Made by a program: the position numbers and the translations under genes. The notes under the pieces were generated by a model. It had not been told where the DNA came from and did not search any database. It was given only the letters and a program-made list of their open reading frames with translations. Of a DNA stretch of 64,000 nt, positions 45,247 to 56,533 are shown piece by piece. Within the stretch, counting starts at the first letter, position 1. Each line of letters opens with the position of its first letter. The stretch lies in contig JABSSW010000060.1 in NCBI GenBank assembly GCA_018902385.1, positions 124,001 through 188,000 on the forward strand, in the 5' to 3' direction. The stretch is from Physcia stellaris. Lineage: Eukaryota; Ascomycota; Lecanoromycetes; Caliciales; Physciaceae.

Positions 45247-48200
45247 TCAATTTATAATTTTGTCGTGATATTGCTTGACGAGATGAAGCATTGGTTTGTC
45301 GTATTTCCTCATATACTCCCAGTCTGCTGGATCCAAAGCCGCGAAGCTGGCGCCATGAACAAGGAGTAATTTGGTTAGCTCTCGATCTTTTTTCCGGACA
45401 GATGCTTTTAAGGGCATGATGTCATCCATTCCCACCGCATAAGGTACAGACGTATGCTTGAATTCATTTATTCCGACGTTGACACTCGCTCCTGCTTCTA
45501 GGAGTAAGATGAAGATGTCTCGCCGATTAGGCCTGAACTCAATCCGTTCAACGTATACCCTGAATGCAAAAGCAAAAGCTGTAAGACCGTCTTGGGCCAT
45601 TTCAAGGTCAGCACCCTTTGAGATGAGTAGCCTTATCATCTTCAGACGGGCTTCAATGGCTAGAGGATTCTTTGTGTCTATGCGTCCACGAGAGATCGCG
45701 TAGTGCAGAAGAGGCACATCTCGTGGCTGCATATACATCGGCCTTTCCGTAAGGACACGGTTCACATACACTATCAAGCCTGCACAGACTGCTAGTGCTA
45801 GGAAGGACTTCCTCCACGAAGACACATGCTTTACTTTCTCAAAGTACGCAAAAGCCAGTTCATGCGATTGGATAAATTCTGAAAGTTCATCGAGACTCGC
45901 TCCAATTGCGTGGCCACTAGTCACTTCGGCCATCATTGCTTGATAGAATATCTCATGTTTCCGCTTGTCCTGGACCTTTCCGACCAATAATGGTTGATGA
46001 GCATACCATCGAAAATGCTGTCTGATGCGGAACTCGGCAATAAAGAGGTGTCCGTCACCCACCATCTCCCTTCCTAATCGCCTGTGGATGTCGTCAAAAC
46101 TCTTCGAGGTTGCCAAGAATTCCTTCACAGTCCGGTGAAGAAATTGGACCACCTTGCCGCCACATTGAAGGCCTAGAGCTGGATCGTCACCTTTTCCGAC
46201 AGAATCTTGAAGCTCGAGGAAGCCTCGACAACGACTGACTAGCCTCCGCTCCAATTCAACGTCACTAGGGTGTCTGACTGTCAAGTCGAGTCTTTTCGTG
46301 CACGAACACGTGAAGCCGACTGCTTCAAAGAATTCTGTCACGGGCCATGGCTCGATGGCCGCGTAAGCAATTTGGAGCATTACGAAAGCTTCTCGTAAAT
46401 GCGGTGCTTTCAATCTCAATAGAATGCGATGATACAAGTGATACAGATCACCGTCTCCTTGAATGGAGGACAAAGTCTGCTGTAAATCTTCCGGACTCTC
46501 TCCGTCTATCAGAGCTTCAATCATATCGGTTGTCACGAGGGCTACCCACAGAAAAACCCCTTGAGCTCTTCTGGCAATTTCTTCGCACGTAGCAGTCAGT
46601 GAAGTTATAACTTCTGGGTTCGAAGACAGATCGTCCCTCGAGGCTAGGTATGTATTGATCCGGCTGTGCACGTAAATCTGTATGTCGAAGTTCGTCTGTA
46701 AATGTACCTGAAAGCTGGGAGACTTCCTGAAGACATCTTTGAAGACATTTTCCGGGCGACTGGACAAACATAGCATAATCTTGACAAATCGTCCATCCGA
46801 TTTTGCCACGAATGCTTGCAAAATCTCAATAAGTCGCCAATGGCTTCTATCGTAATGCTCGCTATGTTCATCCAAAGCGTCAATGAAAAGGCAAATGTTT
46901 AGTCTGACTTTTCGCTGCGTCGCTATGTTGATGAGCGTCCGTTCAAGGTATATTAAAAGCCATTCGCCTTGAATACTGACACTGTTCTGATAGACATCAG
47001 CAAAGATTTCGGTCAATTCCTCAGCTTGACTTAAAAGCTGAAATAGAATTCTGTGAAGTAAGCCTTCGAGCGTCTTCTGCTCCTGAGCACCACGTTCACT
47101 GAAAAAGAATTCAGCCCAAATCCAGCGGTTACGCTTATGATTAGCGTATAGGTTTTGAAAGGTGCGTGGGTCTGTTACTGCATACTTCATCAGCGTCGAT
47201 TTACCTGATCCTGGCTTGCCGCTAATCCAGAATATCCCCTCTCCACTCCGGAGCCATTTGACAAAACCAATAGTCTCATCTTCGAAAAGCCAACCACAGG
47301 TCTTTTCGTAAGCTTGATTCACTTGGTCGAATCGTTCTTGAGTCTCTGGCTGGAAGAGACTTTTCAGGATTTCTTTAGGCTTCGTCAGCTGTGATGGTCT
47401 GCGGAAGATTGAAGACGCTGACCTTGACGCAAGGCGGATGAATGACCTAAACCCATGATTGTTAGATTGAAACGAAGGGAAATTTAGAAATAAAACGGCA
47501 TACATACTATGTGGGGCATCGTATGTATTCTGTTCCAGACAATGAGCTATACCAGCTCTGATCTTTTCGTACCCATCGTCATCGACACCAGAGAAGCGGC
47601 ACATATCGACATGGTTGGCGTTGATAAAGTCTTTCTGCTCCAACGCATAATCAAGAGCGGATGAGGCGTTTACAACTACCTTAGCAAGAATTAGCATCCA
47701 AAGCGATAGCTTCTTGCAAATTATTGCAAACACCCACCTTCCCCGAAAGGGGACCGAAACCGGATAAGCCAATGGCTTCTTGAAAAGTGTAAATCTTTGG
47801 ACGTCTATCATCAAGCATCTTCGCGAACTCTTCTCGTAGAAGTTTGGCCGTGACTGAGTCAAATTTAAGATCGCGGAGGACCTTGTCATTCGTATCGAAA
47901 CCGGCACAAGCCGTGATCTTGCGCACTGTTAGCCCTATGTTGACATAGCTTCCCCCTCGATGCGGTGTTCCCAAAAAGAAAATCGCTGCTGTCGATTCAT
48001 AGATTGCTCTGAACCGATCGTCCATGGCTGTTCTTGCTCGACGAAGCGCCTGGATCAAATCTGTTAATCGAACTATCACACAAGCCTCGATGACATACGT
48101 CTTTGATTATCAAGCCTCCAAGACTGTGGACAATAAAGATCAAGCGGCGCCGGGGATCTTCTCTGCGGCGAGCTTCAACCCCGTTGAGTAAGCTCTCCCC

Positions 48201-48595
48201 GTACGAGTATATATCCAATTGCATCGCTGGGCCCTTGAACCAATGCGTCACCTTTGAATCGTAGCCACATGTAAAGATACGGATATTCGGAAAATCATAG
48301 GGAAGTAGATCCATTGGCCAGTACACTTCTAGTGAACTAGGGTTGGTATTGCTTGATTCCACTTTCTTAGAACGGCCAAAGGCGCTGCTGATTTTCCGAC
48401 CTATGCCGTACTTGCTTTTGGTGGATCACCTTGTCGTTTTGTCTCCCGGGGATAAGGAGGTTGGTATGTCCATGTCTTTCGAGGATGACCCTGCAGTCCA
48501 TGTATGAAAAACAGATCGGCGATCGGTGATTGCCCTTCAGCAAGGAGTGTGAAACCGTCCTGTTTGACGATACTGTTATATTGATCAGCCTGCAT
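45247..48595 (-). CDS. Alpha/beta-hydrolase-NACHT-ankyrin NLR-like protein (one apparent frameshift)
   Basis: Gene model: exon 1 from ATG 48595; after the shift, on to 48099; then 48049-47738, 47679-47504 and 47446-45247 (TGA). The three introns (49, 58 and 57 bp) join in frame with phases 0, 0 and 2; about 1060 residues. Domains: hydrolase start DLFFIHGLQGHPRKTW; VHSLGG elbow (GxSxG-like) before intron 1; FFLGTPHRGG after it; NACHT P-loop GKPGSGKST near + position 47210; Walker B LFIDALDEHSEH near 46875; winged-helix and helical part; ankyrin-like repeats at the end (PLLHYAISRG, LLISKGADLEMAQ, LLLEAGASVNV, LLLVHGASFAALD). Near 48416-48419 the frame changes by one base at a TTTT run (AAAA in sense); sequence on both sides is clearly coding. 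This is a real one-base loss or a sequencing error. Architecture suggests non-self recognition/heterokaryon-incompatibility-type function (inferred). Confidence 0.85.
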
Positions 48596-49981
48596 ATGAG
48601 GTTTTTACCGGGTTGAAATCAGGGCCATGCCCAGTGGAAAGAACTTTGTCCTTGATGGTTTCAGTCGAAACGTCGAATCTACTCCGCGTCTTTGGAGACG
48701 AGCATAGGTGGCATTTGCATCATCACCATTTGATGTAATGCGCGGTCCTTCACTCGCCCCGGACAGAATTGAGTGCCGGTAGAGGACAGAAACAACTTGT
48801 CAGAACAAGGTTGCGCGTCTTTGGAATTAGAAACTAACGTGACATGAATGAGTTCCTACATTTGCTGTAATTACCAAGACGGGCTATCGTTAGTTTATCT
48901 GGTTTGCGGTGGATAAATGTGATCATGTGGGATGAGATACGCACTCAATTTTGCCAGGGGCGAGTAGTCGCAAGGCTCTTGGAAGCCACTTCCCTGCGAG
49001 GCGAGTGCGATGCCTTTTGCCTACAGATAAATAACGAGACTCTGTAGCAGCTACAATCCGTCATCGAGGAAATTGTGCTTTTTGAGATCAAGGACGATAG
49101 CCTCGTCGCCGTCGAGATGCATCTACCGCAGGGGCGCAGATCTCAAGATTCTTCAACATTACGCGAGGTGTACGTCTAAACGCCTTGTTGATATGCATGG
49201 GACCCCACCCACAATGATGGCTAAGGTCAATATTGATTGGTTTTGTGGCCGAGGAGGCGCACCTTTGCCTTGAAATGTCTTGGCAGTAACGGACAGAGCT
49301 GACAAGAACATATACTGTATCAAAGGCATGGAAAAATTGGGATGCAACTCGGGCGACAAAGTCTGGAGTCTGGTGCTCTGCAAGTCAAGAGCATCAATGA
49401 CGTCCTATTGGCAGGTTCGCAGCTGGAAAGGAAGAGATACTGATGCTGTAATGTGCCGATGAAGAGATCGTGCTCGCAGAACCTGCTTCACCAATGGATA
49501 GTGCGCGTGCTGTGGATAGAGACAGACAGGCATGGATATATCCGCAAACTTTGTTGTTGGATAGTATTTATAGCTGAGGGAAGGTGTTAAAAGAAGAGGA
49601 TATCTCGCTAAGAGGGTAGAAGCATAATAGTGGATAGGTAGATTGAATGATTTTTTAGACCATGACCATTCTAGCAAGATTCTGTGATCTTAACATTTGG
49701 GCATGCATGCTGTCAAACCTGATTATCCGGGGGGCCTGCCCTTCGCGACACGTCTGGCTGGATGTGTTGCTGATATCAGACTTGGGCCAAGCCTCGTTCT
49801 TGTGTGCCCATCTCGCCCACTTTGCGAATCCTCATAGAAACTACGTAGCACGGCACAGTGGAATTCTCAAGTCACATGTTTGTTCCTGGGAAACCCCCGC
49901 CGCTCCTTCCATCTCGAGGGTAAACCGGTTGCTCAGAGGCTTCTTCAGCGTCCAGTTCCCATTCTGGCTGTTGGACAGGTG
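48596..49981. other. Intergenic region, no supported gene
   Basis: About 1.4 kb upstream of the second NACHT gene. Short frames (up to 116 codons, 49662-50012) lack features. Confidence 0.45.
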
Positions 49982-50689
49982 TCATGGTAGAGACCGCGCT
50001 TTCATATTCTGACTGCTAGATAGATGAGGTGACTTTGTAGAGATCGTGCTGACCGTCTCGACAGGGCTTCGATTGTCCGTCTCCCGTTCTGCTAGTCCAT
50101 TCCAGAGCACTTCCTCCTCGTCTTCCTCGCACCATTCTGCGTTTTCCAGTCTCTCCAACCTCATCCAGATTTTTCTCCTGTTCTCGAGTTCTCCCTCGTA
50201 AAAGTCCTGGACTGATTTGATGAAATCCGTTCTTTGCAGAGCCTCAAGGATGAGAGACTTCTGATACTCTATGTCGACCCTGCGGATCTTAAGTTCAACC
50301 TCGACGACAGCATCATAGTCGGGTCCCCAAAGGCTATAAATATTCTGTTCACCTTTGAGTCGCCCATTTAGTGCCCCTTCTTTGAGGTAATCGAGAACGT
50401 CCACGACTTGCTCCGTTGTGTAAAACCATTCCACCTGCCGGTACGGAATATCCAGGCAGCGATATCCCAGAGCCCGAGATATGGCTTGGTAGGTCAGCCG
50501 TAAGTGAACGTAGCCCACCACTACAGCGATCTGACATCTGAGAGGCATCCCATGTGGTATACTTAAGCTACTCTGTACGTCTGGCGAAGCCTGCTCAGTA
50601 GTAGTACCAGTACTTGGCGCATTCTCATTGCTTGTGGTGTGAGCGGAAGCTGAGTCCGTCATGATCTTATTCTGAAGCTGAGCGTACAT
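49982..50689 (-). CDS. Unrecognised 235-residue protein
   Basis: Single open frame with ATG 50689 (a second ATG nine codons in). Ser/Thr-rich disordered N-terminus, a folded-looking centre (CQIAVVVGYVHLRLTYQAISRALGY, VEWFYTTEQVVDVLDYLKEGA), a charged helical part (DFYEGELENRRKIWMRLERLENAEW) and an acidic then Ser-rich tail. Composition is protein-like throughout, with no signal peptide or membrane span. I do not recognise the family. Confidence 0.6.
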   Translation of the reverse strand: MYAQLQNKIMTDSASAHTTSNENAPSTGTTTEQASPDVQSSLSIPHGMPLRCQIAVVVGYVHLRLTYQAISRALGYRCLDIPYRQVEWFYTTEQVVDVLDYLKEGALNGRLKGEQNIYSLWGPDYDAVVEVELKIRRVDIEYQKSLILEALQRTDFIKSVQDFYEGELENRRKIWMRLERLENAEWCEEDEEEVLWNGLAERETDNRSPVETVSTISTKSPHLSSSQNMKARSLP

Positions 50690-51011
50690 GAGGACTTTTT
50701 AGGACGAGTCGCAAACCAAGTGTGTAGTATGAAATTGCAATGTGAGAGTAGCTTTAAAGAAGTGTATTGATCAAGAATGTGGGAGGAGCTTATTTATAAA
50801 TAATGAAAGCCGCACCCTCTTCCAGTAGGCATGAGTAGATTGGCTTTGATGACCATTGATTGATCTCATTCCTAGGCTATAGTCGATCAATGACTTTCTG
50901 ATGCATTTGACTCGCATTATGTGACTTCAAGCACTCCTTGTAGACAGGAAACAGCTGTTTAAAGTACTTCTTCTCAGAAGAAGACGAGGGGTTCGTGAAT
51001 CCACAGTCACG
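50690..51011. other. Spacer
   Basis: Short spacer between two minus-strand genes: the upstream region of the 235-residue gene and the 3' flank of the SET gene. No motif recognised. Confidence 0.4.
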
Positions 51012-53023
51012 TCAAATTGCTTCGTGAGCTTCGATGAATAGCACCAACTCGTCAAATTCATCACCTGATTTTCCTTCAAAGTCCGGACACATGACGCTCT
51101 CCTCTTTGAGAATATTCACGCACCACATCAAGCGAGGTTTGGTACATTCAGGGTTGTTGTAGAGGGAAGAAGGGTTCCTCTGCACCGCTGCTTGAATTAG
51201 ACAAAGAGAGGAGTCAACGAGTGATGTATCTTCTTCATTTGCGGGAGCTGTTGAGGATGGCTGTCCATGGCCATTAGTTAGTGACTTATCCTGTACGATA
51301 GGGATGTCTGGATAAGTCTGACGTAGGAACACAAGCCAGGAGGCTATCGTTGACTCTAGGTCTTTGCCTCTAAGCGACATGGAGTCAGAGGTGGACGATT
51401 GCCCATAAAGCCATACCCCGCAAATCCATAGAGTGAATGCACACTCGACCCAGCCACGATCTCTGATCTTGGCCGCCTTCCGCGTGCCAAGACCAGCATT
51501 TAGAGCAGCACGGAAATCAGCAAGAAGCGGTGATGGCGATTCTACCAGCATGTGCTCAAGTCGTACAACACGAAAATCTCTGGTTGCGTTGCCGTTAAAT
51601 CCTGAAAGGCTGGAGAGCTTCCCAAGCAACGATGTATTCACGGTTCGAAGGATATGAAGCTGACCTCGGCGATATCTGGCCGCGTGAAATTGCCGCTCGT
51701 TGTCTGGCCACTTGGGGATTTGTGCGTCGTATTTGAGGATATCGGAAAGCTGCCTTTGAACCAACATGACGATCGTCGCCAGCACTTTTAGCTTTCTGCG
51801 CGACAGATCAGCAGTGGAAAAGTCATTTAGGTCTTGTAAGTAAGCTTGGCTGGAAGTCTTTTCGCGATTGTTGCACAGAGCAGTCGCGATCTCGTCGAGA
51901 AAACCTGGTGAGAATTCGTATGATGCCTTTGCGTCGAGTTGAATCTTGTCCTCAACGGCATTACGCAAACGGACCCAATGTACTCGCTTTGGCTCCGCAA
52001 CACCTCGCATATAAGGTTGCGATGTCCTGGTTTGATCACATGATTGTCCATTTTGGAAATCAAGACCTTGATGAGATCGACTGGCATCAGCAACTACCGT
52101 AAGGCCGCAATGATCAGCTGGGTTGTCGGCGATGCTGAATCCGTAGCCTAGGATCACTAGAACAGTCAGCAGACAACGGTCGATTGAAGTGAGAGCACAT
52201 GCTTACGCTCTTCATTACTCTTCTGTCCGTAATTGTTCCATATCTGGGTACCGGCTACCAGGTTCTCATTAGTCACAAGACGACAGTTGATGCTCGTCCA
52301 CTGCCATGTAACTTTGGCACTGGGTCGATGATTTAGCAGGTCAATGCCAGGTATAAGAACTGGACTTCCAGGCTCAAGGGAATCCGCTGAGCCCGGAGGA
52401 TCAGAGTTTCCGTTACCAAAAGCATCTTTCATGAGTACATTGTTGGCAAGTGCGGAAGCAGGAAAGCACCGTGAGCTCATAATTGTTGCAGCCCACTTGT
52501 AGAGTGACCAAGACCACTCCGTTGCATGACTTCCTTCAATTTGTACCAAGCTTTGCATGGCTTCATCATACTCGATACGCCACATCCGCTCCGTTTTCCT
52601 AGCCGCATGCTCGAGGTTAGTGCCACGAATCCAGGCGAAATCCTCGTCATCATAGTATAGCGGTGTACCCAGCAGCTGAGTCTCATCTGGTTGGGGCAAG
52701 CTTCGGATATAGGGCCACCAGAATGATTCTTGCCCCTTGAGGTGTTCATTCAGAAGGAAGAAACGAACGATGACGACTTGATTGACTGCATGGTAGGCAT
52801 CGCCTAGGTCGAATTGACTAAGAAAGGTCTCAGAGCCACTGACAACGTTCAGCCAGGATATGGTAAGTTCATGTGGACACGAAACAATCAGACTTCCAGC
52901 TGTTACATCTTCTCCATTGATGACTCGCATATGACGTCCAGTGACTTTGTCCGTTGCAATTTCGACACCGGGGTCGATGTATCCTCCGTTGGCCAGAAAC
53001 CATTCCTCGAAGATGTCTTCCAT
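51012..53023 (-). CDS. SET-domain protein lysine methyltransferase (SETD3/RKM-like)
   Basis: Two exons, 53023-52207 and 52156-51012, joined over a 50-bp intron (GTAAGC, CTGAC branch point, TTCTAG), phase 1; 653 residues. The N-terminal half is a split SET domain of the Rubisco-LSMT/SETD3/RKM class: FEEWFLANGGYIDPGVEI, then AGSLIVSCPHELTIS, the iSET helical insert (ESFWWPYIRSLP, FAWIRGTNL), MSSRCFP, then GIDLLNHRPSAKVTW (NH motif for AdoMet) and WNNYGQKSNEELILGYGF with the conserved Tyr; the last motif spans the intron. The C-terminal ~380 residues are helical and match the substrate-binding part in position. Family members methylate ribosomal proteins, elongation factors or actin; the substrate here is unknown. 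Confidence 0.88.
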
Positions 53024-53409
53024 TTCTTTTTTTGCATTCTTACAAGACGTCTTCCTGACAGATAGGAAACAAGAAGGTAGGGTGCGTCACTCGCCATGCT
53101 GGGCATGCAATACTTTGGCCAATGAATGGTACAAATTCATAGGTGTCTGGGCGCCACTCCCCTAGGCCCCGCGGCCCTTTCAGTGCTGCCGCCACAAGCG
53201 CGATAGCAGAGCCTAGGAGTGCCTAGGTAAGATACCTCGGTACTTTACTATCTAGCGCTGGAGCTAGCGAAAAGGGCTTCAGAGGGTTCATGAGTCATGA
53301 CACCGGCTCGAGGGGGCTTTTACTTGTTAACCCCTCCCCCAAGCTTTTTGTCTTCTGTTTCTTCTTCCTTCTTGGGAACTGGGATGCACATACTCTAGGC
53401 CGTGGCAGA
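53024..53409. promoter_or_regulatory. Divergent promoter between the SET gene and the P450
   Basis: 386 bp between two outward-pointing start codons. The frame upstream of the P450 start is open back to 53290, but those residues do not resemble a P450 N-terminus. Confidence 0.35.
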
Positions 53410-55125
53410 ATGTATTCCATTCCTTTATTGACGTTACCATGCGGCTTACTGCTTTGTCTGTACAAGTTCATCATATACCCAGCCTTCCTCTCTCCACTAG
53501 CGAAAATTCCCAATGCTCATTTCTCCTCTGGCTTTTCCCCACTATGGATTCTTTGGAAAAGGTATACTAGCACTGAGAATCAGACGGTACATGATGCACA
53601 TCAAAAGAAGGGGCCAATTGTGCGACTGGGTCCCAACGATATCAGTATCAATTGTGTCGAGGGAGGGATCAAGACGGTCTATAGTGGAGGCTTTGAGAAA
53701 CCCAATTGGTATCCAAATGTCTTCTTCAATTTTGGGTAAGCCGCATATCTCGTACCGTTTACCAGGCTAATTGAAACTCGTAGAGCCACAAATATGTTCT
53801 CGATGAAGAGCGGCAAGCAACACTCGGTCCAGAAGCGCATGATCTCAAACGTTTACTCAAAGTCCTACCTCCAATCCTCACATGAATTACACAGCATCGC
53901 GGAGAAAATTATGTATACTCGTTATTTACCACTTCTAGAATCTCTGGCAACCTCAAAGACCCCAATTGACGTCCACGAGCTCAATTTCGCGGTAACAATG
54001 GACACCATAAACGCCTACATCTTCGGCCTCAACAACAGCTCCAACTTCATTGAAGACGTCAAAACGCGCCAATACCTACTCCACGAGTACCAATGCCGTC
54101 GCCCCTACATATTCTATGACCAGGAACTCCCCGGCCTAACCACCATCTTCTCTCGCTTCGGAATAAATCTAGTCCCAAAGTGGGTCGATCAAGCATCCAA
54201 AACAATCGAGGACTTCTGCATGAAGATGTGCAACGCTGCGCGTTGCAGCATCGAGTCCGGCACCAATCTGTCACCAGAAAACACACCCACAGTCTACAAA
54301 ATGCTCTACCAATCCTTCGCACCCCACAAATCCGACGCCCCTTCCATCTCAAACCCGCACGACGACCCCACCCTACGGATCGCCTCCGAGCTCCTCGACC
54401 AACTAGCAGCCGGCCACGAAACCTCAGGCATATCAGCGACCTACGCGATCTACTCCCTCTCGCAGAACGCTTCCCTGCAGTCTGCCTTGCGGAAGGAACT
54501 CCTCACACTCTCGCCTCCGATCTCCTACCCACCCCAAATCCAAAACAATACCCAAACTCTCCCCTCTCCCCGCGCAATCGACGCTCTCCCCCTCCTCCAC
54601 GCCATCTTGATGGAAACCCTCCGCCTTTACGCGCCTATACCAGGTCCTCAACCGCGCGAAACCCCATACACGGGCGTATCGCTCGCTGGCTCTCCGCCCC
54701 TACCTGGAGGCGTGAGGGTCAGTGCGCAGGCGTACAGTCTACACCGTAACGCAGACGTGTTCCCAGAGCCAGAGGTGTGGAAACCGGAACGATGGCTTGC
54801 GACCGAAGGGGAGGGCAAAGAAGGCAGAGACCGGAGAGAAGAGATGGGCCGCTGGTTCTGGGCCTTTGGAAGTGGGGGGCGGATGTGTGTGGGGAGTAAT
54901 TTCGCTATGCAGGGTGAGTCCATACCTATACACTGGAAGCCTTTGGAAGGGCTGAAGGAGAAAGAAATGAGGCTAATGTAAAGGACAGAAATGAAACTCC
55001 TGCTCGCAACAATCTACTCAAACTACAGTACCCACCTCGTCGACGCCAGCCGCATCGAAATGCGCGATGCATACACCACGGGTCCGGAGGGGAATCGGCT
55101 TATCGTTCAGTTCAAACTTACTTGA
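53410..55125 (+). CDS. Cytochrome P450 monooxygenase
   Basis: Three exons: 53410-53735, 53784-54913 and 54989-55125; introns 48 and 75 bp, in frame, 530 residues. The start at 53410 is chosen because it gives the usual membrane anchor (MYSIPLLTLPCGLLLCLYKF) followed by a Pro-rich hinge; an ATG at 53290 would add 40 atypical residues. P450 signatures in order: helix C region, I-helix AAGHETSG, ExxR in METLRLYAP, PERW, and the heme loop FGSGGRMCVGSNFA with the thiolate Cys. The last exon adds only the C-terminal strands. It is an ER-bound heme monooxygenase needing a P450 reductase. Substrate and CYP family cannot be told. No other biosynthetic genes lie beside it, so I do not infer a metabolite cluster. 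Confidence 0.93.
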
Positions 55126-56533
55126 GCTTATCCTCCCTCCCCTCCACAAACTTCTTCCTCTGTGCCTCTGTTTTCTTCCATAACAGCTCATCAGGGGTAA
55201 TACCCACAGAGACATTTCGATTTCTCTTTCGGGAGAAATGGAGCACGTCATTGCACAAGCTCAAAGAACCACAAATACCCACAGGAGAGAGACTAGAAGC
55301 CGACAAGTACATAACGGAAAAAGTGGTGCCACGAGACCAATGATCACGAATCAGGAAACGGGGGGGACCCGGGGTCATGAATCCACACTATCCCAAGCAT
55401 CCCCCAAGACCCCCATATGCTCCCACGATCCAGGAGGAGTCTTTGGATCCAGCTGTTAAGGTAGCCTTTCTCAGTTTCCCTATCTAATTGACTCTCTTAC
55501 TCACTGACTTATATCCCTGAAACCGAACCGAAGCGAACCGAAGCGAAACTGGGGAGCGCTAGATTCGAATTTTGTACATAGCTTAAGGGTGCTGATACAT
55601 ACATCACATACATACAGACCATTCTCAAAAAGCAAGCCCGACCCTCTCTGATCCTATACGATGTTTAATAGCAGCTTAACGCCCGCCCCTCTCCTTGATC
55701 TCCCGACCTTTTTCCCGCATATGCCCCCTCCCCCAACCAAGCAAGAAAAACAAACTCAGAGACTCAAAAGAAGATCAGCTGCTAATGGCTCTTCTTTTCT
55801 CCTTTTCCTCGATTTCCTACCTTCTTTCCTCGTTCATCCTCTCCATCTTCACTCCCCCTCCGTCCCGTCCTCATCCTCAAAAAGAAAAGATAAGATAAAG
55901 GTATCAAGCTCTCTCTCTCTCTCTTCTCTTCTCCGCTCTTCATCCCATCCCATTTCATCTCCCCATCCCATCTCAAATCATCTCCCCATCCCATCTACTC
56001 CCCTCATCTATTTTCCCTATCTTCTCTCTACTTCCCCTTCTCTAATCCTTTCAACCACCCCTAACAGTGATAGTGATATTGACAGTGATAGTGATAATGA
56101 TGTGATATGAAACGGCACGCTTTTCCTCGCGTGGGGGTCATGCTCTGCGATGATGCTGTATAGTTTAGGGACAGGAAGCGCTGGGAGAGATGCTCCAGAA
56201 GGGATGGCGAGGGGGGCGGGGGGGGAGATGGCCAGGGGGAGATGGGATTGAGAAGATGGGATGGGGAAAGATGGCGAGGGGGAGATGGAATGATGCTTTA
56301 TCCAGAACAAGGAACGCTAAAGAGATAGCGAGGGGGAAATATACTCCAGAAAGGATGCTGCAGAAAAAGTGGTTCACAGAGAGATGGTTCAAAAGGGATA
56401 CTCCAAACAATACAGTATGCTCTAGGAAAGATGCTCTAGGAATGACGCTCCAGAAGAGATGCTCCCCGTGGTCGCCAAATGCAATAGTACAGAGCTCTAC
56501 CGCCTCTTGAACCTCTTCTATCTCCTACCCCCC
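55126..56533. repeat. Low-complexity spacer: pyrimidine-rich then purine-rich tracts
   Basis: The plus strand is strongly C/T-rich from about 55640 to 56060, including CT dinucleotide runs near 55910 and a repeated CATCTCCCCATCCCATCT pattern at about 55950-56000. A GTGATA-type microsatellite follows (about 56064-56106). From about 56160 to 56480 the strand becomes G/A-rich with a degenerate repeat of the type GATGCTCCAGAAGRGATG and G-runs near 56213. Open frames here are composition artefacts. Confidence 0.65.

Noticed and set aside
53290-53409. Upstream ATG for the P450
   Set aside because: Adds 40 residues that do not look like a P450 N-terminus; the next ATG starts a normal membrane anchor.
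53410-55125. Secondary-metabolite gene cluster around the P450 and SET genes
   Set aside because: No PKS, NRPS, terpene synthase or tailoring partners nearby; neighbours are general cellular genes.
55661-56110. 149-codon Ser/Pro/Leu frame
   Set aside because: Product of a C/T-rich low-complexity tract.
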